This document shows, one piece after another, positions 18,201 to 26,709 of a stretch of DNA of 64,000 bases. Each line of letters begins with the position of its first letter. The stretch's first letter is position 1. The notes under the pieces are model-generated. The model saw only the letters and a list, made by a program, of their open reading frames with translations. It searched no databases and had not been told where the DNA came from. Origin of the DNA: Flavisolibacter longurius (lineage in GTDB: Bacteria > Bacteroidota > Bacteroidia > Chitinophagales > Chitinophagaceae); the NCBI GenBank assembly GCA_014163555.1, contig JACJGO010000004.1:186001-250000 (forward strand). Direction: 5' to 3'. The translations under genes were made by a program, and so were the position numbers.

Positions 18201-19037
18201 CGTTCTTTCTCTATCATTGGAAACAAGATGAAAGAAGTTACATTGGGCAAAACCAACCAGGAAATTGAATGGAGTAAAGACGACGAGATTGGTGAATTGG
18301 TAACGCAGTACAACAAAATGGTGCATCAGTTGGAAGAGAGTGCATCCGCCCTTGCGAAAAGCGAACGTGAAGGTGCCTGGCGGGAGATGGCCCGGCAGGT
18401 GGCACATGAAATTAAGAACCCGTTGACGCCAATGAAGCTGAGTATTCAGTACCTGCAAAAGGCTATTCAAAATAACCAGCCCAATGTACAGGAACTGACC
18501 ACTAACGTTGCCAGTACCCTCATTGAACAAATTGACCATCTTTCAAAAATTGCTGCCGACTTTTCGCAGTTTGCCAATATTGGAAACAAGCGTTTGGAGC
18601 GAATAGACCTGCACAACGTGATTGGTTCGTTGCTTGACCTGTTTTCAACCAACCCCAAAGTGGATGTTTCCTGGAAGCCTGTAAGTCATGAGGTATTGAT
18701 GCAGGTAGATAAAACGCATATGAATCGTTTGTTTACCAACCTGCTCACCAATGCGGTGGATGCCTGTTCGGAACGCCAGCAATGTATTGTGACAATTACG
18801 GAAAAAATTGTTGGTAACGATTTTCAGGTAGCGGTTGCCGACAATGGCGATGGCATTCCGATGGAAATGCAGTCGAAGATTTTTACGCCGAATTTTACTA
18901 CCAAAACTTCAGGTACAGGCCTCGGCCTTGCTATGTGCAAAGGCATTGTAGAACAAGCTGGCGGTCGTATTTGGTTTACAACCGAAGAGGGTGTTGGAAC
19001 GACATTCTTTGTGCAACTGCCTTTAGCAGCCTCCTAG
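15273..19037 (+). CDS. Giant membrane sensor histidine kinase
   Basis: 1254 residues. The TTG start overlaps the mazG TGA (TTGA), implying translational coupling; the first ATG in frame is much later. The N-terminus has one helix (about 15-35), a periplasmic loop, then about eight helices (roughly 210-490), a large extracytoplasmic sensor region, a helix near 725-745 and another near 770-790, a second sensor segment and a helix near 955-980. These lead to a HAMP domain (NRITRSFSIIGNKMKEV). The kinase core has the H-box VAHEIKNPLTPMK with His1045, an N-box NLLTNAVDAC, and the G-boxes DNGDGIP and GTGLGLAMCKGIVEQ. The order resembles NtrY-like kinases. No response regulator is adjacent, so its partner is unknown. 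Confidence 0.88.
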   Translation: MKTFRIHNRHFRLRYFFLSAVALLLLSFLTAWFFNSSISVAHQKQSLQQFIAKQQQDANALMSDLVLMRKLVRKEATKEEFETLTAKRYGFFIFQETLSETDAPVFWNTQRVTPPPPQYDSSSLVTFQKYFNGYYVVHRQRLDLPGMSNTMVAYAMIPVLTRYPFESNDSRTNFAHDRNAIEKIAIAEGRTEFPIVSFDKKVLFYLKEAHEQDEAKPDMVTIVLRLTVFLFLLIAFHFLAVYVLKKKGNLTGIVFLALGLLVLRFTLYYFPGLLSLRSFSLFDPSVYGSNFLNRSLGDLLINAVMICWLMLFAWNYLGPLKKLPYFLNGKKVVIAGVVGVFVLLFITFQLATIVHNLVMNSKISFDVTDFSSITVYTGFSFLILALLSLSYYYFTRLLFRAVLMAIPNLVHLYFVVALMGLVFLTFQSNQDDYSSVLFRLPILAWLVGYTLILTQEQAIINRFRVTIAGILFWAFMFSVSLAALIMSSNREREQRLLKGMAEKYEELWEPTKEKTLRIILQYLDNRYLNTNFHRFYNYQDSYDIRDSIATSQITSSFSKYSMNIYLFDSAGTGINNPDSRSYAELENIYTVQSKPAGAGDLMYYETSLSDFVYIVKREIFDSTKLKGILFLLARPRNFSGRTELLPEQFRRGKFEERYTPSILAIYKNNKLIQQWGTYPFLVSLAPQNIPAAQEALIEKDEYNELWYKGSNKKIIVVVSKKESLIESITLFSYLFCSFLFMIGIIRLFELSAQIIRSWPEINIFSSLSIRSQIHATIIFISILSFLIIGVATISYFVQRNDRNANANLNKTATSTHSEYQKLIKDLDLNFTSVNFPTLAGNESLHLGVDEISTVHGQTVNVYDIDGNLQITSAKDIYTPGVLSTKMNPQAYFHLRNLNQAQLVQIERLPDLEYRSLYMAIRNANNDTYAYLNVPSFTSADELNQEISNFLVTIINLNAFILLIAGVVALFITNRITRSFSIIGNKMKEVTLGKTNQEIEWSKDDEIGELVTQYNKMVHQLEESASALAKSEREGAWREMARQVAHEIKNPLTPMKLSIQYLQKAIQNNQPNVQELTTNVASTLIEQIDHLSKIAADFSQFANIGNKRLERIDLHNVIGSLLDLFSTNPKVDVSWKPVSHEVLMQVDKTHMNRLFTNLLTNAVDACSERQQCIVTITEKIVGNDFQVAVADNGDGIPMEMQSKIFTPNFTTKTSGTGLGLAMCKGIVEQAGGRIWFTTEEGVGTTFFVQLPLAAS

Positions 19038-19092
19038 ACCAAAGCTTTTTAGGGAAATGGAATCATCATGGAAAAAATTGCAAGTTTCATAA

Positions 19093-20772
19093 CTAACTAC
19101 GTTGTAATTTCTTTCTTTTTGTCTCAGCAAGAAATGTTTCAAATTCCTGTAGACTAAAAGAGCTGAGGTTTTTGGCTGTTGGTAAACCACCTTTTTGTGC
19201 CACTAGGGTTCCGTATTTTATATAATTAAATTCTTCCAATGCATGGGCATCGGGATTAATGGAAAGCAACACACCTTTTTCCATGGCGTAATCAATCCAG
19301 CGCCAGTCCATATCCAGCCGGCTGGGAGAGGCATTGATCTCGATAACAACATTATTCGCTGCACAGGCATCAATGATGGCTCTGTGATCAACCGGATAGC
19401 CCTTACGCCGCAACAGCAAGCGGCCCGTCATGTGACCAAGAATTGTTGTGTACGGATTAGTAATGGCGCCCATCAATCGCTGCATGGCCTTCTCTTCATC
19501 CATATCCAGGTTGCTGTGGACTGAAGTGATCACAAGATCAAACGTGGATAGTGTGTCGTTATCATAGTCCAGTGAGCCATCACCCAGAATATCACATTCG
19601 ATGCTTTTGAAAATTTTGAACGGAGCGAACTTTTCGTTGAGGCTGTCAATGTAGCGGTGTTGTTCGCGAATACGTTCTTCGCTCAAACCATTGGCATAAT
19701 AGGCTGCTTTGGAATGATCGGAAATCACCAGGTACTCAAAGCCAAGCCGGATTAGTTCTTCTGCCATTTGCTCGATGGTATAGCCGCCGTCGCTCCAGTT
19801 GCTGTGCGAATGAACCAACCCTTTGATTGAATTGGTTTCTACAATGGCAGAAAGCTTTTCATTCGTGATGGTTTGAAGAACCTCAGGTTTTTCCCGCAGG
19901 TAGGGGGGGAGATAGGGAAAGCCTGCCGACTGAAAAATAGCTTCTTCTGATTGGGTTTCTGACCAGGCATTATCGATAGAAAAAGCAGCGAGGAATTCTT
20001 CACTGCTACTTGTTCTAAACAGTGTTGCATAAAACGTATCAGGGCTTGCAAAATGAAACAGGATCTTCAGTCTTTCTTCTACACGGAGTAGTAAATTGTC
20101 AGGGCCTTCGGTTAAAATTTCCACTTGGTCGTTCAACAGGTAATCAATCAACTCCCGTTGGCCGGCAGTGGTCACCCATTCCAATTGGCTGATCACTTCC
20201 AACTGCCGACGGAACTCGCCGGTAATGGCTGTTTGCGCATCCGGAAACTTTGCTTCCAGTTTGCTTTGCAGGGCCAGTGCAAAATCTTCGACGTGTTTAT
20301 ACAGATAGCTTCCCTTGTTTTCACTGGCAAAGGCAATGGCTTCAAGTATTTTTTGCTCGGTCTTTTCACCAAATCCTTTTTTACTGGCGATTCGGTTTTC
20401 ACGACAGGCCTTTTCCAGTTCTTCAATGGTATCGATCTTCATTTCTTTCCAGATCACATTGATCTTTTTCGGACCAAGGCCTTTGATGTTCATCATTTCC
20501 AACACACCGGTTGGTGTTTTCTGCAACAGTTCCTGCAAGGCCTTTAGTTCACCCGTTTGTAAAACTTCAACAATTTTTTTTGCTGTGCTGTCGCCTATCC
20601 CGCGAATGGCTGCAATTTGTTCCGGGCTCAGGGCAGAAAGTTCCTGCGGTGCCTTTTCAATCGCAAAGGCTGCGCTGGCGTAACTTTTTGCTTTAAAAGC
20701 GTTTTCACCATGAATGTCCATCAATTTGGAGAGGAGGGAGAACTGATCGGCTATTGCGTAATTATCAACCAC
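19093..20772 (-). CDS. PolX-family protein with decayed polymerase site and intact PHP domain
   Basis: 559 residues from a GTG start. The N-terminal 8-kDa-like and helix-hairpin-helix region (about 1-150, with IRGIGDSTAKKI and IKGLGPKKINVIW) binds DNA in PolX enzymes. The palm region should have a GS-x-RR motif and a DxD metal pair; here it reads ITGEFRRQLEVISQLEWV (183-200), which lacks the Ser and both Asp, so nucleotidyl transfer seems unlikely. The C-terminal PHP domain (about 317-555) keeps its metal ligands: HSHSNWSDG (His321, His323), SDHSK, IECDILGDG, TSVHSNL, GHMTG and NPDAH. It is therefore best read as a PHP-type nuclease or phosphoesterase with a DNA-binding module. Confidence 0.88.
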   Translation of the reverse strand: MVDNYAIADQFSLLSKLMDIHGENAFKAKSYASAAFAIEKAPQELSALSPEQIAAIRGIGDSTAKKIVEVLQTGELKALQELLQKTPTGVLEMMNIKGLGPKKINVIWKEMKIDTIEELEKACRENRIASKKGFGEKTEQKILEAIAFASENKGSYLYKHVEDFALALQSKLEAKFPDAQTAITGEFRRQLEVISQLEWVTTAGQRELIDYLLNDQVEILTEGPDNLLLRVEERLKILFHFASPDTFYATLFRTSSSEEFLAAFSIDNAWSETQSEEAIFQSAGFPYLPPYLREKPEVLQTITNEKLSAIVETNSIKGLVHSHSNWSDGGYTIEQMAEELIRLGFEYLVISDHSKAAYYANGLSEERIREQHRYIDSLNEKFAPFKIFKSIECDILGDGSLDYDNDTLSTFDLVITSVHSNLDMDEEKAMQRLMGAITNPYTTILGHMTGRLLLRRKGYPVDHRAIIDACAANNVVIEINASPSRLDMDWRWIDYAMEKGVLLSINPDAHALEEFNYIKYGTLVAQKGGLPTAKNLSSFSLQEFETFLAETKRKKLQRS

Positions 20773-20902
20773 GGGATAAGCGGGATTTAAAGTAATGAGT
20801 AAGAATGTTGATTGTAAAAATCGGTAAAATAAACGTTCGATTCCGTAGGAGAAGTGAGTTTGGATAAGAAGCTAGCAAGGCAAATAAAATAATCCTGTGC
20901 AC

Positions 20903-20930
20903 AAAAAAAGTCCCGGCAAAACCGGGACTT
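20903..20930 (-). terminator. Intrinsic terminator of the H1-like gene
   Basis: Perfect 9-bp stem AAGTCCCGG/CCGGGACTT with a CAAAA loop; on the minus strand it is followed by seven T. It lies 24 bases past the stop at 20954. Confidence 0.9.
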
Positions 20931-20953
20931 CTATACATTTCAAAACTGTGTTC

Positions 20954-21325
20954 TTATTTGCTGCTCTTCTTAGCGGCTCCTTTAGAAGAAGCTTTGCTGG
21001 CTCCGCCTTTCTTGGCAGCGCCTTTAGAAGCACTTGCTTTTTTAGCGGTGCTCTTAGAAGCTGTTTTAGAAGAGGCTTTTGAAGTGCTTCCTTTTTTAGC
21101 GGCTCCTTTTGAAGAAGCACCTTTAGAAGATGTGCTCTTAGAAGAAGCTTTGCTGGCTCCGCCTTTCTTGGCTGCACTCTTAGTTGCACCACCTTTAGAA
21201 GAAGCTTTGCTAGCGCCACCTTTTTTAGCAGCACTCTTAGTTGTGCTTTTCGATGCACTCTTCGAAGAACTCTTTGCAGCTCCTTTCGAAGCGCTTTTGC
21301 CTGCAGCTTTTTTTGCTGTTGCCAT
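20954..21325 (-). CDS. Histone H1-like Lys/Ala/Ser-rich repeat protein
   Basis: 123 residues made almost wholly of Lys, Ala, Ser, Gly and Thr. Recurrent units are KKGGASKASSKG, AAKKG and SKSAS-type blocks; there are no acidic residues and no aromatic residues. Such low-complexity basic proteins resemble the C-terminal tail of histone H1 and bacterial H1-like proteins (Hc1, AlgP), which bind and compact DNA; that role here is inference. Repeats at DNA level make the length prone to slippage. A strong terminator follows. The complementary strand is also open through the repeat, a by-product of composition rather than a gene. Confidence 0.75.
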   Translation of the reverse strand: MATAKKAAGKSASKGAAKSSSKSASKSTTKSAAKKGGASKASSKGGATKSAAKKGGASKASSKSTSSKGASSKGAAKKGSTSKASSKTASKSTAKKASASKGAAKKGGASKASSKGAAKKSSK

Positions 21326-21424
21326 GTTGTTTTGAATTTAATGGTTAGTAAAAAATTACAGTAGTAAAATTATACAAAAAATTTAACTACCAAACTTTTT
21401 ACACAACCATCATACCAAAACAGC

Positions 21425-21691
21425 TTAGGCAGTAGCTTCAGAAGGAAGAACAGAAACAAAAGTTCTGTCGTTCTTTCCTTTTCTGAATTCTACAACACCG
21501 TCTGTGGTAGCAAATAACGTGTAGTCTTTACCGACACTTACGTTTTTACCAGGATGATACTGCGTACCGCGTTGACGTACGATGATGTTGCCGGAAATAG
21601 CAGGCTGGCCACCAAAGATCTTTACACCCAAACGTTTGCTGTTTGAGTCGCGGCCGTTCTTTACACTACCTTCCCCTTTCTTATGTGCCAT
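21425..21691 (-). CDS. rpmA: 50S ribosomal protein L27
   Basis: 88 residues, normal length for L27. It begins [24 protein letters not shown], the conserved N-terminal arm that reaches the peptidyl-transferase centre, and continues with [21 protein letters not shown]. No N-terminal cleavage extension of the Firmicutes type is present. It lies 67 bp downstream of rplU on the same strand, the usual order. Confidence 0.98.
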   Translation of the reverse strand: MAHKKGEGSVKNGRDSNSKRLGVKIFGGQPAISGNIIVRQRGTQYHPGKNVSVGKDYTLFATTDGVVEFRKGKNDRTFVSVLPSEATA

Positions 21692-21758
21692 GGTTCAAGA
21701 AGTTTTTTTGTTTACTGATGAATACTTTTTGTTTTCTCAACAAATGTTGATAAAAACA

Positions 21759-22058
21759 TTAAGCAATGTCGTTGATTTTAATTTTGGTGTACTGGGTGCG
21801 GTGACCTTTTTTCTTACGGAAACCTTTGCGGCGTTTTTGCTTGTAAGCAATTACTTTATCGCCCTGCACCTGATCAAGGATCTCTGCCTGGATCTTAACG
21901 CCGCTGTTGGCGAAGGTCAGATTGCCATTGGCATCGGCCATAATCACATCAGAGAATTCCACTTTAGCACCGGCATCGCCGCTGATTTTGGGGACGTACA
22001 AAGTCTGGTCTTTTTCAACCTTAAACTGCTTACCGGCTATTTTTACGATTGCGAACAT
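21759..22058 (-). CDS. rplU: 50S ribosomal protein L21
   Basis: 99 residues, typical of L21. It starts MFAIVKIAGKQFKVEKDQTLYVPK and has the conserved basic block VIAYKQKRRKGFRKKKGHRTQYTKIKI-like C-terminus that contacts 23S rRNA. It is first in the rplU-rpmA pair. The divergent GH3-like gene starts 174 bp away, so the spacer must hold promoters in both directions. Confidence 0.98.
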   Translation of the reverse strand: MFAIVKIAGKQFKVEKDQTLYVPKISGDAGAKVEFSDVIMADANGNLTFANSGVKIQAEILDQVQGDKVIAYKQKRRKGFRKKKGHRTQYTKIKINDIA

Positions 22059-22207
22059 AACGGTTCAAAAATTAGGTGTGCGAAGGTAAGGGAAAGATGT
22101 GAAATCGTAAAAGATAGGCGGAAAAAAAGCAGAACCGGCAAAAACTTTTAACGTTTAACACGATCTTCTTGCCGGTGAGATTACAGCTTGTTTCGCCCAA
22201 ATTGGTG

Positions 22208-22215
22208 TAGGTTTG
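22208..22215 (+). promoter_or_regulatory. -7 promoter element (TAGGTTTG) of the GH3-like gene
   Basis: Exact match to TAnnTTTG, 17 bases before the ATG at 22233, with a TTG at a roughly suitable -33 distance (22189-22191). Confidence 0.5.
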
Positions 22216-22232
22216 TGCGCCTTTTCATTATC

Positions 22233-23741
22233 ATGAAGATAAAATCATTCCTCGCCAAGCCGTTTGCTTCGTATGTCTCCACCCGAATCCGTCGGGGCAG
22301 CCAGTCTGCACTGGCCGACCAGGATGCGGTGCTGAAAGACCTTCTGAACAGGGGGAAATCTACCGAATTTGGAAAGGAACACAAACTGGATGCAGTTTCG
22401 GATTACGCCGGTTTTAAACAGGCGGTTCCTATCCGCGATTATGAGGGCATCCGGCCTTATATCGATAAGATCAAAGAGGGCAAACACAACATACTTTGGA
22501 AGGGAAAGCCAATTTACCTGGCCAAAACCTCCGGCACCACTAGTGGTGTAAAATACATACCCATCACCAAAGATTCCATTTCCAACCATATTAATACGGC
22601 CCGCAATGCCTTGCTTTGTTATATGTCCGAATCGGGCAACACGGCCTTTGCCGATGGAAAAATGATCTTTCTTTCCGGTTCGCCGGAACTGGAACGAGTG
22701 GCCGATATACCCACCGGTCGGTTGAGTGGCATTGTCAACCATCATATCCCTTCGTACCTGCGCCGCAACCAGTTGCCTTCTTATGAAACCAACTGCATTG
22801 AAGATTGGGAGACGAAGCTGGATGCCATTATCAAGGAAACCATCAGCAAGGACATGACACTGATCAGTGGCATTCCGCCATGGGTGCAGATGTATTTTGA
22901 CCGGTTGGAAGAACGCAGCGCCAAAACGGTAGGCGAGTTGTTCCCAAACTTTTCGGTGTTGGTGCATGGTGGTGTAGCCTTCGAGCCGTACAAGGCAAAA
23001 CTGATGCAGAGCATTGGCCGCACCGTCGATACTATCGAAACATTTCCCGCTTCGGAAGGTTTTTTTGCTTTTCAGGATTCGTTGAAAGAAGAAGGACTTT
23101 TGCTGAACACAGCCAGCGGCATTTTCTTTGAGTTCGTCCCGGCCGCTGAAATCTTTAACGAAAACCCAACAAGGCTTTCGCTGCACGAAGTAAAAGTGGG
23201 AGAGAACTATGCCCTCATCGTGAACAGCAATGCCGGATTATGGGGTTATAATATTGGCGATACGGTCAAATTTGTAAGCACCAATCCATATCGAATAGTG
23301 GTGACAGGCCGCATCAAACATTTTATATCTGCCTTTGGCGAACACGTGATAGCGGAAGAAGTGGAACAGAGTTTGCTAAAAGCAGCCGCGGAAGAAGGGG
23401 TACGCATCACCGAATTTACCGTGGCTCCGATGGTGCAACAGGGCGAAGGAAAAAGTTACCATGAATGGTTTGTTGAATTTGAAAGTGCGCCGGCTGATCT
23501 GGAAACCTTTGCTGTAAAAGTGGACCAGAACCTGCGGAAGAAAAATATTTATTACGATGATTTGATCCGGGGAGCCATTCTGCAGCCCTTGCGCATTACA
23601 GAAGTACAGCGAAGCGGTTTTGTAGAATACATGAAGTCGATTGGAAAACTGGGCGGACAAAACAAAGTGCCCCGGTTAAGTAACGACAGAAAAATTGCAG
23701 CCGATCTTTCCAAATGGACAAAACAATTAACAACCCCGTAA
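22233..23741 (+). CDS. GH3-like acyl-adenylate-forming protein
   Basis: About 502 residues from ATG 22233, which follows a good -7 box (the frame opens at 22188). It belongs to the bacterial branch of the GH3 auxin-responsive superfamily, ANL-type adenylating enzymes that in plants conjugate amino acids to acyl acids. Visible motifs: the ATP-binding LAKTSGTTSGVKYIPIT, the acyl-binding FPASEGFFAFQ and the C-terminal hinge IVVTGRIKHFISAFGEHV with an extended C-terminal domain to 500. Bacterial members have no proven substrate. It is followed by dxr with a 45-bp gap. Confidence 0.88.
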   Translation: MKIKSFLAKPFASYVSTRIRRGSQSALADQDAVLKDLLNRGKSTEFGKEHKLDAVSDYAGFKQAVPIRDYEGIRPYIDKIKEGKHNILWKGKPIYLAKTSGTTSGVKYIPITKDSISNHINTARNALLCYMSESGNTAFADGKMIFLSGSPELERVADIPTGRLSGIVNHHIPSYLRRNQLPSYETNCIEDWETKLDAIIKETISKDMTLISGIPPWVQMYFDRLEERSAKTVGELFPNFSVLVHGGVAFEPYKAKLMQSIGRTVDTIETFPASEGFFAFQDSLKEEGLLLNTASGIFFEFVPAAEIFNENPTRLSLHEVKVGENYALIVNSNAGLWGYNIGDTVKFVSTNPYRIVVTGRIKHFISAFGEHVIAEEVEQSLLKAAAEEGVRITEFTVAPMVQQGEGKSYHEWFVEFESAPADLETFAVKVDQNLRKKNIYYDDLIRGAILQPLRITEVQRSGFVEYMKSIGKLGGQNKVPRLSNDRKIAADLSKWTKQLTTP

Positions 23742-23786
23742 GATGTTTTTATTTTGTAACGCAATATTGACTTGCTACCATCCGCT

Positions 23787-24959
23787 ATGAATAATCACAA
23801 CGTTTCCGTCAAACGCATTGCCATCTTTGGTTCCACCGGTTCCATCGGTACGCAGGCGTTGGATGTGATTGAAAAAAACAGGGATAAATTTTCGGTAGAT
23901 GTGCTCACCGCCAACGGAAACGACACACTTCTGATTCAACAGGCCCTGGCCTTTCGACCCAATATTGTTGTTATCTCCAACGAACAGAAATATTCTCGCG
24001 TCAAAGAGGCGCTGGCGCAAACCGATATCAAGGTTTTTGCCGGGGAAAAAGCCCTGGAGGAAGTCGCCTCCATGGATGTTTATGATGTGATGCTGGCAGC
24101 CATTGTAGGATATGCCGGTTTGAAGCCTACGATGAATGCCATCAATGCCGGCAAAACCATTGCATTGGCCAACAAGGAAACGCTGGTGGTAGCGGGTGAT
24201 ATCGTGATGCAAACGGCGTATGAAAAACGGGTGCCCATTATCCCGGTTGATTCGGAGCATTCAGCCATTTTTCAATGCCTGGTAGGAGAAGTAAGAAATC
24301 CGATTGAGAAAGTGATCTTAACTGCTTCCGGTGGTCCATTTCTGGGCCGGAAGCCTAATTACCTGGTAAATGTAAAACGGGATCATGCTCTCCAACATCC
24401 TAACTGGACCATGGGTGCTAAAATCAGTGTTGATTCGGCAACCCTGATGAACAAAGGGCTGGAAATGATCGAAGCCAAATGGCTCTTCAACCTGCGCTCC
24501 GACCAGATTGATGTGCTGGTGCACCCGCAAAGCATTATTCATTCCATGGTGCAGTTTGAAGATGGAAGCATCAAAGCGCAGATGGGCCTACCCGACATGA
24601 AGCTGCCAATACAATATGCATTGGCCTTTCCGCAACGCATTCCCAACGATTTTCCGCGGACCGATTTCAAACGCATCCGCAATCTTTCGTTTGAGGAACC
24701 TGATATTAAAACCTTCCGCAACCTGGCGCTGGCCATTGAGGCGTTGGAGAAAGGTGGTAATCTTCCCTGTGTGTTGAATGCAGCCAATGAAATTGCAGTA
24801 TATGCTTTCCTGCGCAACCGCATCGGCTTCCTGGATATGACGGATGTAATTGAGCAAACAATGCAGAAGATAACCTTCCTGAAAGAGCCTTCGCTGGATG
24901 ATTATCTTGAGAGTGATGCGGAGGCCCGGCACTACGCTGCAGACCTTATCAAGCTGTAG
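23787..24959 (+). CDS. dxr: 1-deoxy-D-xylulose 5-phosphate reductoisomerase
   Basis: Second step of the MEP isoprenoid pathway: converts DXP to 2-C-methyl-D-erythritol 4-phosphate with NADPH. About 390 residues, normal length. Motifs: the Rossmann IFGSTGSIGTQALDVI at the N-terminus, ANKETLV, the metal and substrate site PVDSEHSAIFQCL, and SVDSATLMNKGLEMIEAKWLF. The C-terminal helical domain (LPCVLNAANEIAVYAFL) is complete. ATG 23787 is preferred over the TTG at 23772. It precedes rseP, a common order in bacteria. Confidence 0.97.
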   Translation: MNNHNVSVKRIAIFGSTGSIGTQALDVIEKNRDKFSVDVLTANGNDTLLIQQALAFRPNIVVISNEQKYSRVKEALAQTDIKVFAGEKALEEVASMDVYDVMLAAIVGYAGLKPTMNAINAGKTIALANKETLVVAGDIVMQTAYEKRVPIIPVDSEHSAIFQCLVGEVRNPIEKVILTASGGPFLGRKPNYLVNVKRDHALQHPNWTMGAKISVDSATLMNKGLEMIEAKWLFNLRSDQIDVLVHPQSIIHSMVQFEDGSIKAQMGLPDMKLPIQYALAFPQRIPNDFPRTDFKRIRNLSFEEPDIKTFRNLALAIEALEKGGNLPCVLNAANEIAVYAFLRNRIGFLDMTDVIEQTMQKITFLKEPSLDDYLESDAEARHYAADLIKL

Positions 24960-25154
24960 TTTCCGCTCTTCCTTTATAACGAACAATTATACTTTCCCTG
25001 CTTATATTGCAGGCTATTAAAATTTGAACGGGGCGTTTTTTGCGGCATTTTTCTGTACCAGAAATTTGTAGAAGAAGGATTAGAAAAGCTTGCGACCGTC
25101 AACGTTCATATCAATTTTCAACAAGCACTTCCGTCCTCACCCAAAAGCGGAAGA

Positions 25155-26525
25155 ATGTATGACAGATTAAACATGATGACGCTTTTAGCTGTAGACTGGT
25201 CCGCATTATTTGCCAACATCGGGCAATTTATTTTAGCTTTTTCCATCCTCGTCGTTCTTCACGAATTGGGACATTTCCTGCCAGCCAAATGGTTTGGCTG
25301 CCGTGTTGAAAAATTCTATCTTTTTTTCAATCCCTGGTTTTCACTCTGGAAAACGCAGAAAGGTGAAACGGAATATGGCTTGGGCTGGGTTCCATTGGGA
25401 GGTTATGTAAAGATCTCGGGGATGATTGACGAAAGCATGGACAAAGAGCAAATGAACCAGCCCCCACAACCCTACGAGTTCCGGGCAAAGCCAGCCTGGC
25501 AACGACTGATCATTATGCTGGGAGGTGTAACGGTGAATTTTATCCTGGCGCTTGTTCTTTTTGCCATGATCCTTTTTGTCTGGGGTGAAGAGCGACTGCC
25601 GAATGCTAATGTGAAATACGGAATCATCGCCGATTCGCTGGCCAAAGCAGCCGGGATTCAGGACGGTGACAGAATCACCTCCATTAATGGACAGCAGCTT
25701 TCCTATTTCGACGATTTGCCAAAAGGCGTTGTGCTGAACGAACGTGTAACACTTGGTGTAAATCGAAATGGAGCAGATACAGCCATTACCTTACCGCAAG
25801 GATTTCTTTCTAACCTGACCAAGCGCCAACTGGCTGTTTTTGTGTACCCCCGGGTACCCATTGTGATCCAGGATGATCCGGAAGCAAAATATGTTGCCGG
25901 CGAATTGCAGGAAGGCGACCAGATTGTAGCGGTAGATGGAAAACCTGTTTTCTTTTTTGATGAATTTGTGCGATTGAAGCGTGACATGAAAAATCAGGAT
26001 ATTGCGCTTACTGTTTTGCGCAATGGAAAGGACACCGCAAAAGTTATTGTCAGGTCAAATGAAAATGCACAGGTAGGCATACAAACAAAAGATCCTTATG
26101 AACTCCTGGGTTCTGAGAAAAAAGAATATTCCTTTTTCGAATCCATTCCGGCCGGTATCAATTTCGGTGTGGATCGTTTGAACGATTATGTTACCGGTAT
26201 CCGGCTCCTGTTTACTTCCAAGGAGCACAAGGTTTCCGACAACCTGGGAAGTGTGATCTCCATTGGAAAAACCTTCGGTGGCACCTGGGATTGGAAGCGG
26301 TTTTGGATGATGACCGCATTTTTCTCTATTATCCTTGCCTTCATGAACATCCTTCCCATCCCGGCGCTGGATGGTGGTCATGCATTGTTTACGTTGTATG
26401 AAATCATCACAGGCCGCAAACCCAGCGATAAGTTTATGGAGTACGCACAAATGGCGGGTATGGCGCTGTTGCTGGGACTGATGTTGTATGCCTTTGGCCT
26501 CGATATCTGGCGGATATTCCGGTAG
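25155..26525 (+). CDS. rseP: RIP metalloprotease RseP (site-2 protease)
   Basis: Inner-membrane zinc protease that cleaves substrates inside the membrane, notably anti-sigma factors and signal-peptide remnants. 456 residues. The zinc motif HELGH is at 36-40 in the first helix, two PDZ domains occupy the periplasmic middle (AKAAGIQDGDRITSINGQQ, VAGELQEGDQIVAVDGKPV), and the third zinc ligand lies in NILPIPALDGGHALF near the C-terminus. ATG 25155 has an AGCGGAAG stretch upstream; ATG 25173 is possible. A short palindrome overlaps the stop codon. Confidence 0.96.
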   Translation: MYDRLNMMTLLAVDWSALFANIGQFILAFSILVVLHELGHFLPAKWFGCRVEKFYLFFNPWFSLWKTQKGETEYGLGWVPLGGYVKISGMIDESMDKEQMNQPPQPYEFRAKPAWQRLIIMLGGVTVNFILALVLFAMILFVWGEERLPNANVKYGIIADSLAKAAGIQDGDRITSINGQQLSYFDDLPKGVVLNERVTLGVNRNGADTAITLPQGFLSNLTKRQLAVFVYPRVPIVIQDDPEAKYVAGELQEGDQIVAVDGKPVFFFDEFVRLKRDMKNQDIALTVLRNGKDTAKVIVRSNENAQVGIQTKDPYELLGSEKKEYSFFESIPAGINFGVDRLNDYVTGIRLLFTSKEHKVSDNLGSVISIGKTFGGTWDWKRFWMMTAFFSIILAFMNILPIPALDGGHALFTLYEIITGRKPSDKFMEYAQMAGMALLLGLMLYAFGLDIWRIFR

Positions 26526-26552
26526 GAGCCTCCTACCCTCCATAGAGGGGAG
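26521..26552 (+). other. Palindromic pair at the 3' end of rseP
   Basis: GGTAGGAG/CTCCTACC overlaps the rseP stop and is followed at once by CCCTC-CATAGA-GGGG. There is no T-tract, so it is not a standard terminator; it could protect the 3' end or be a degenerate repeat. Confidence 0.3.
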
Positions 26553-26670
26553 TGCCTGCCGCACAAAGCCTTGAGAATGCAATCTGCTTTTTAAGTTTTT
26601 CCAAACCTGAAATGCGATGCCATTTCGTTATCTTTGTGTGCTTTAAACTGTGACAGTTTCAAGCTTAGGA

Positions 26671-26705
26671 AACTGTGAACTATGAACTTTAGACTTTGAA
26701 CTACC
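26671..26705 (+). repeat. Heptamer tandem array just upstream of tmRNA
   Basis: Five 7-base units with consensus RACTNTN (AACTGTG, AACTATG, AACTTTA, and so on) ending 4 bases before the tmRNA. Overlapping on the left is an inverted repeat ACAGTTTC...GAAACTGT (26653-26676). Confidence 0.6.
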
Positions 26706-26709
26706 AAAC

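Noticed and set aside
20958-21335. Plus-strand open frame through the H1-like gene
   Set aside because: It results from the skewed repeat composition; the minus strand has a proper start, basic product and terminator.
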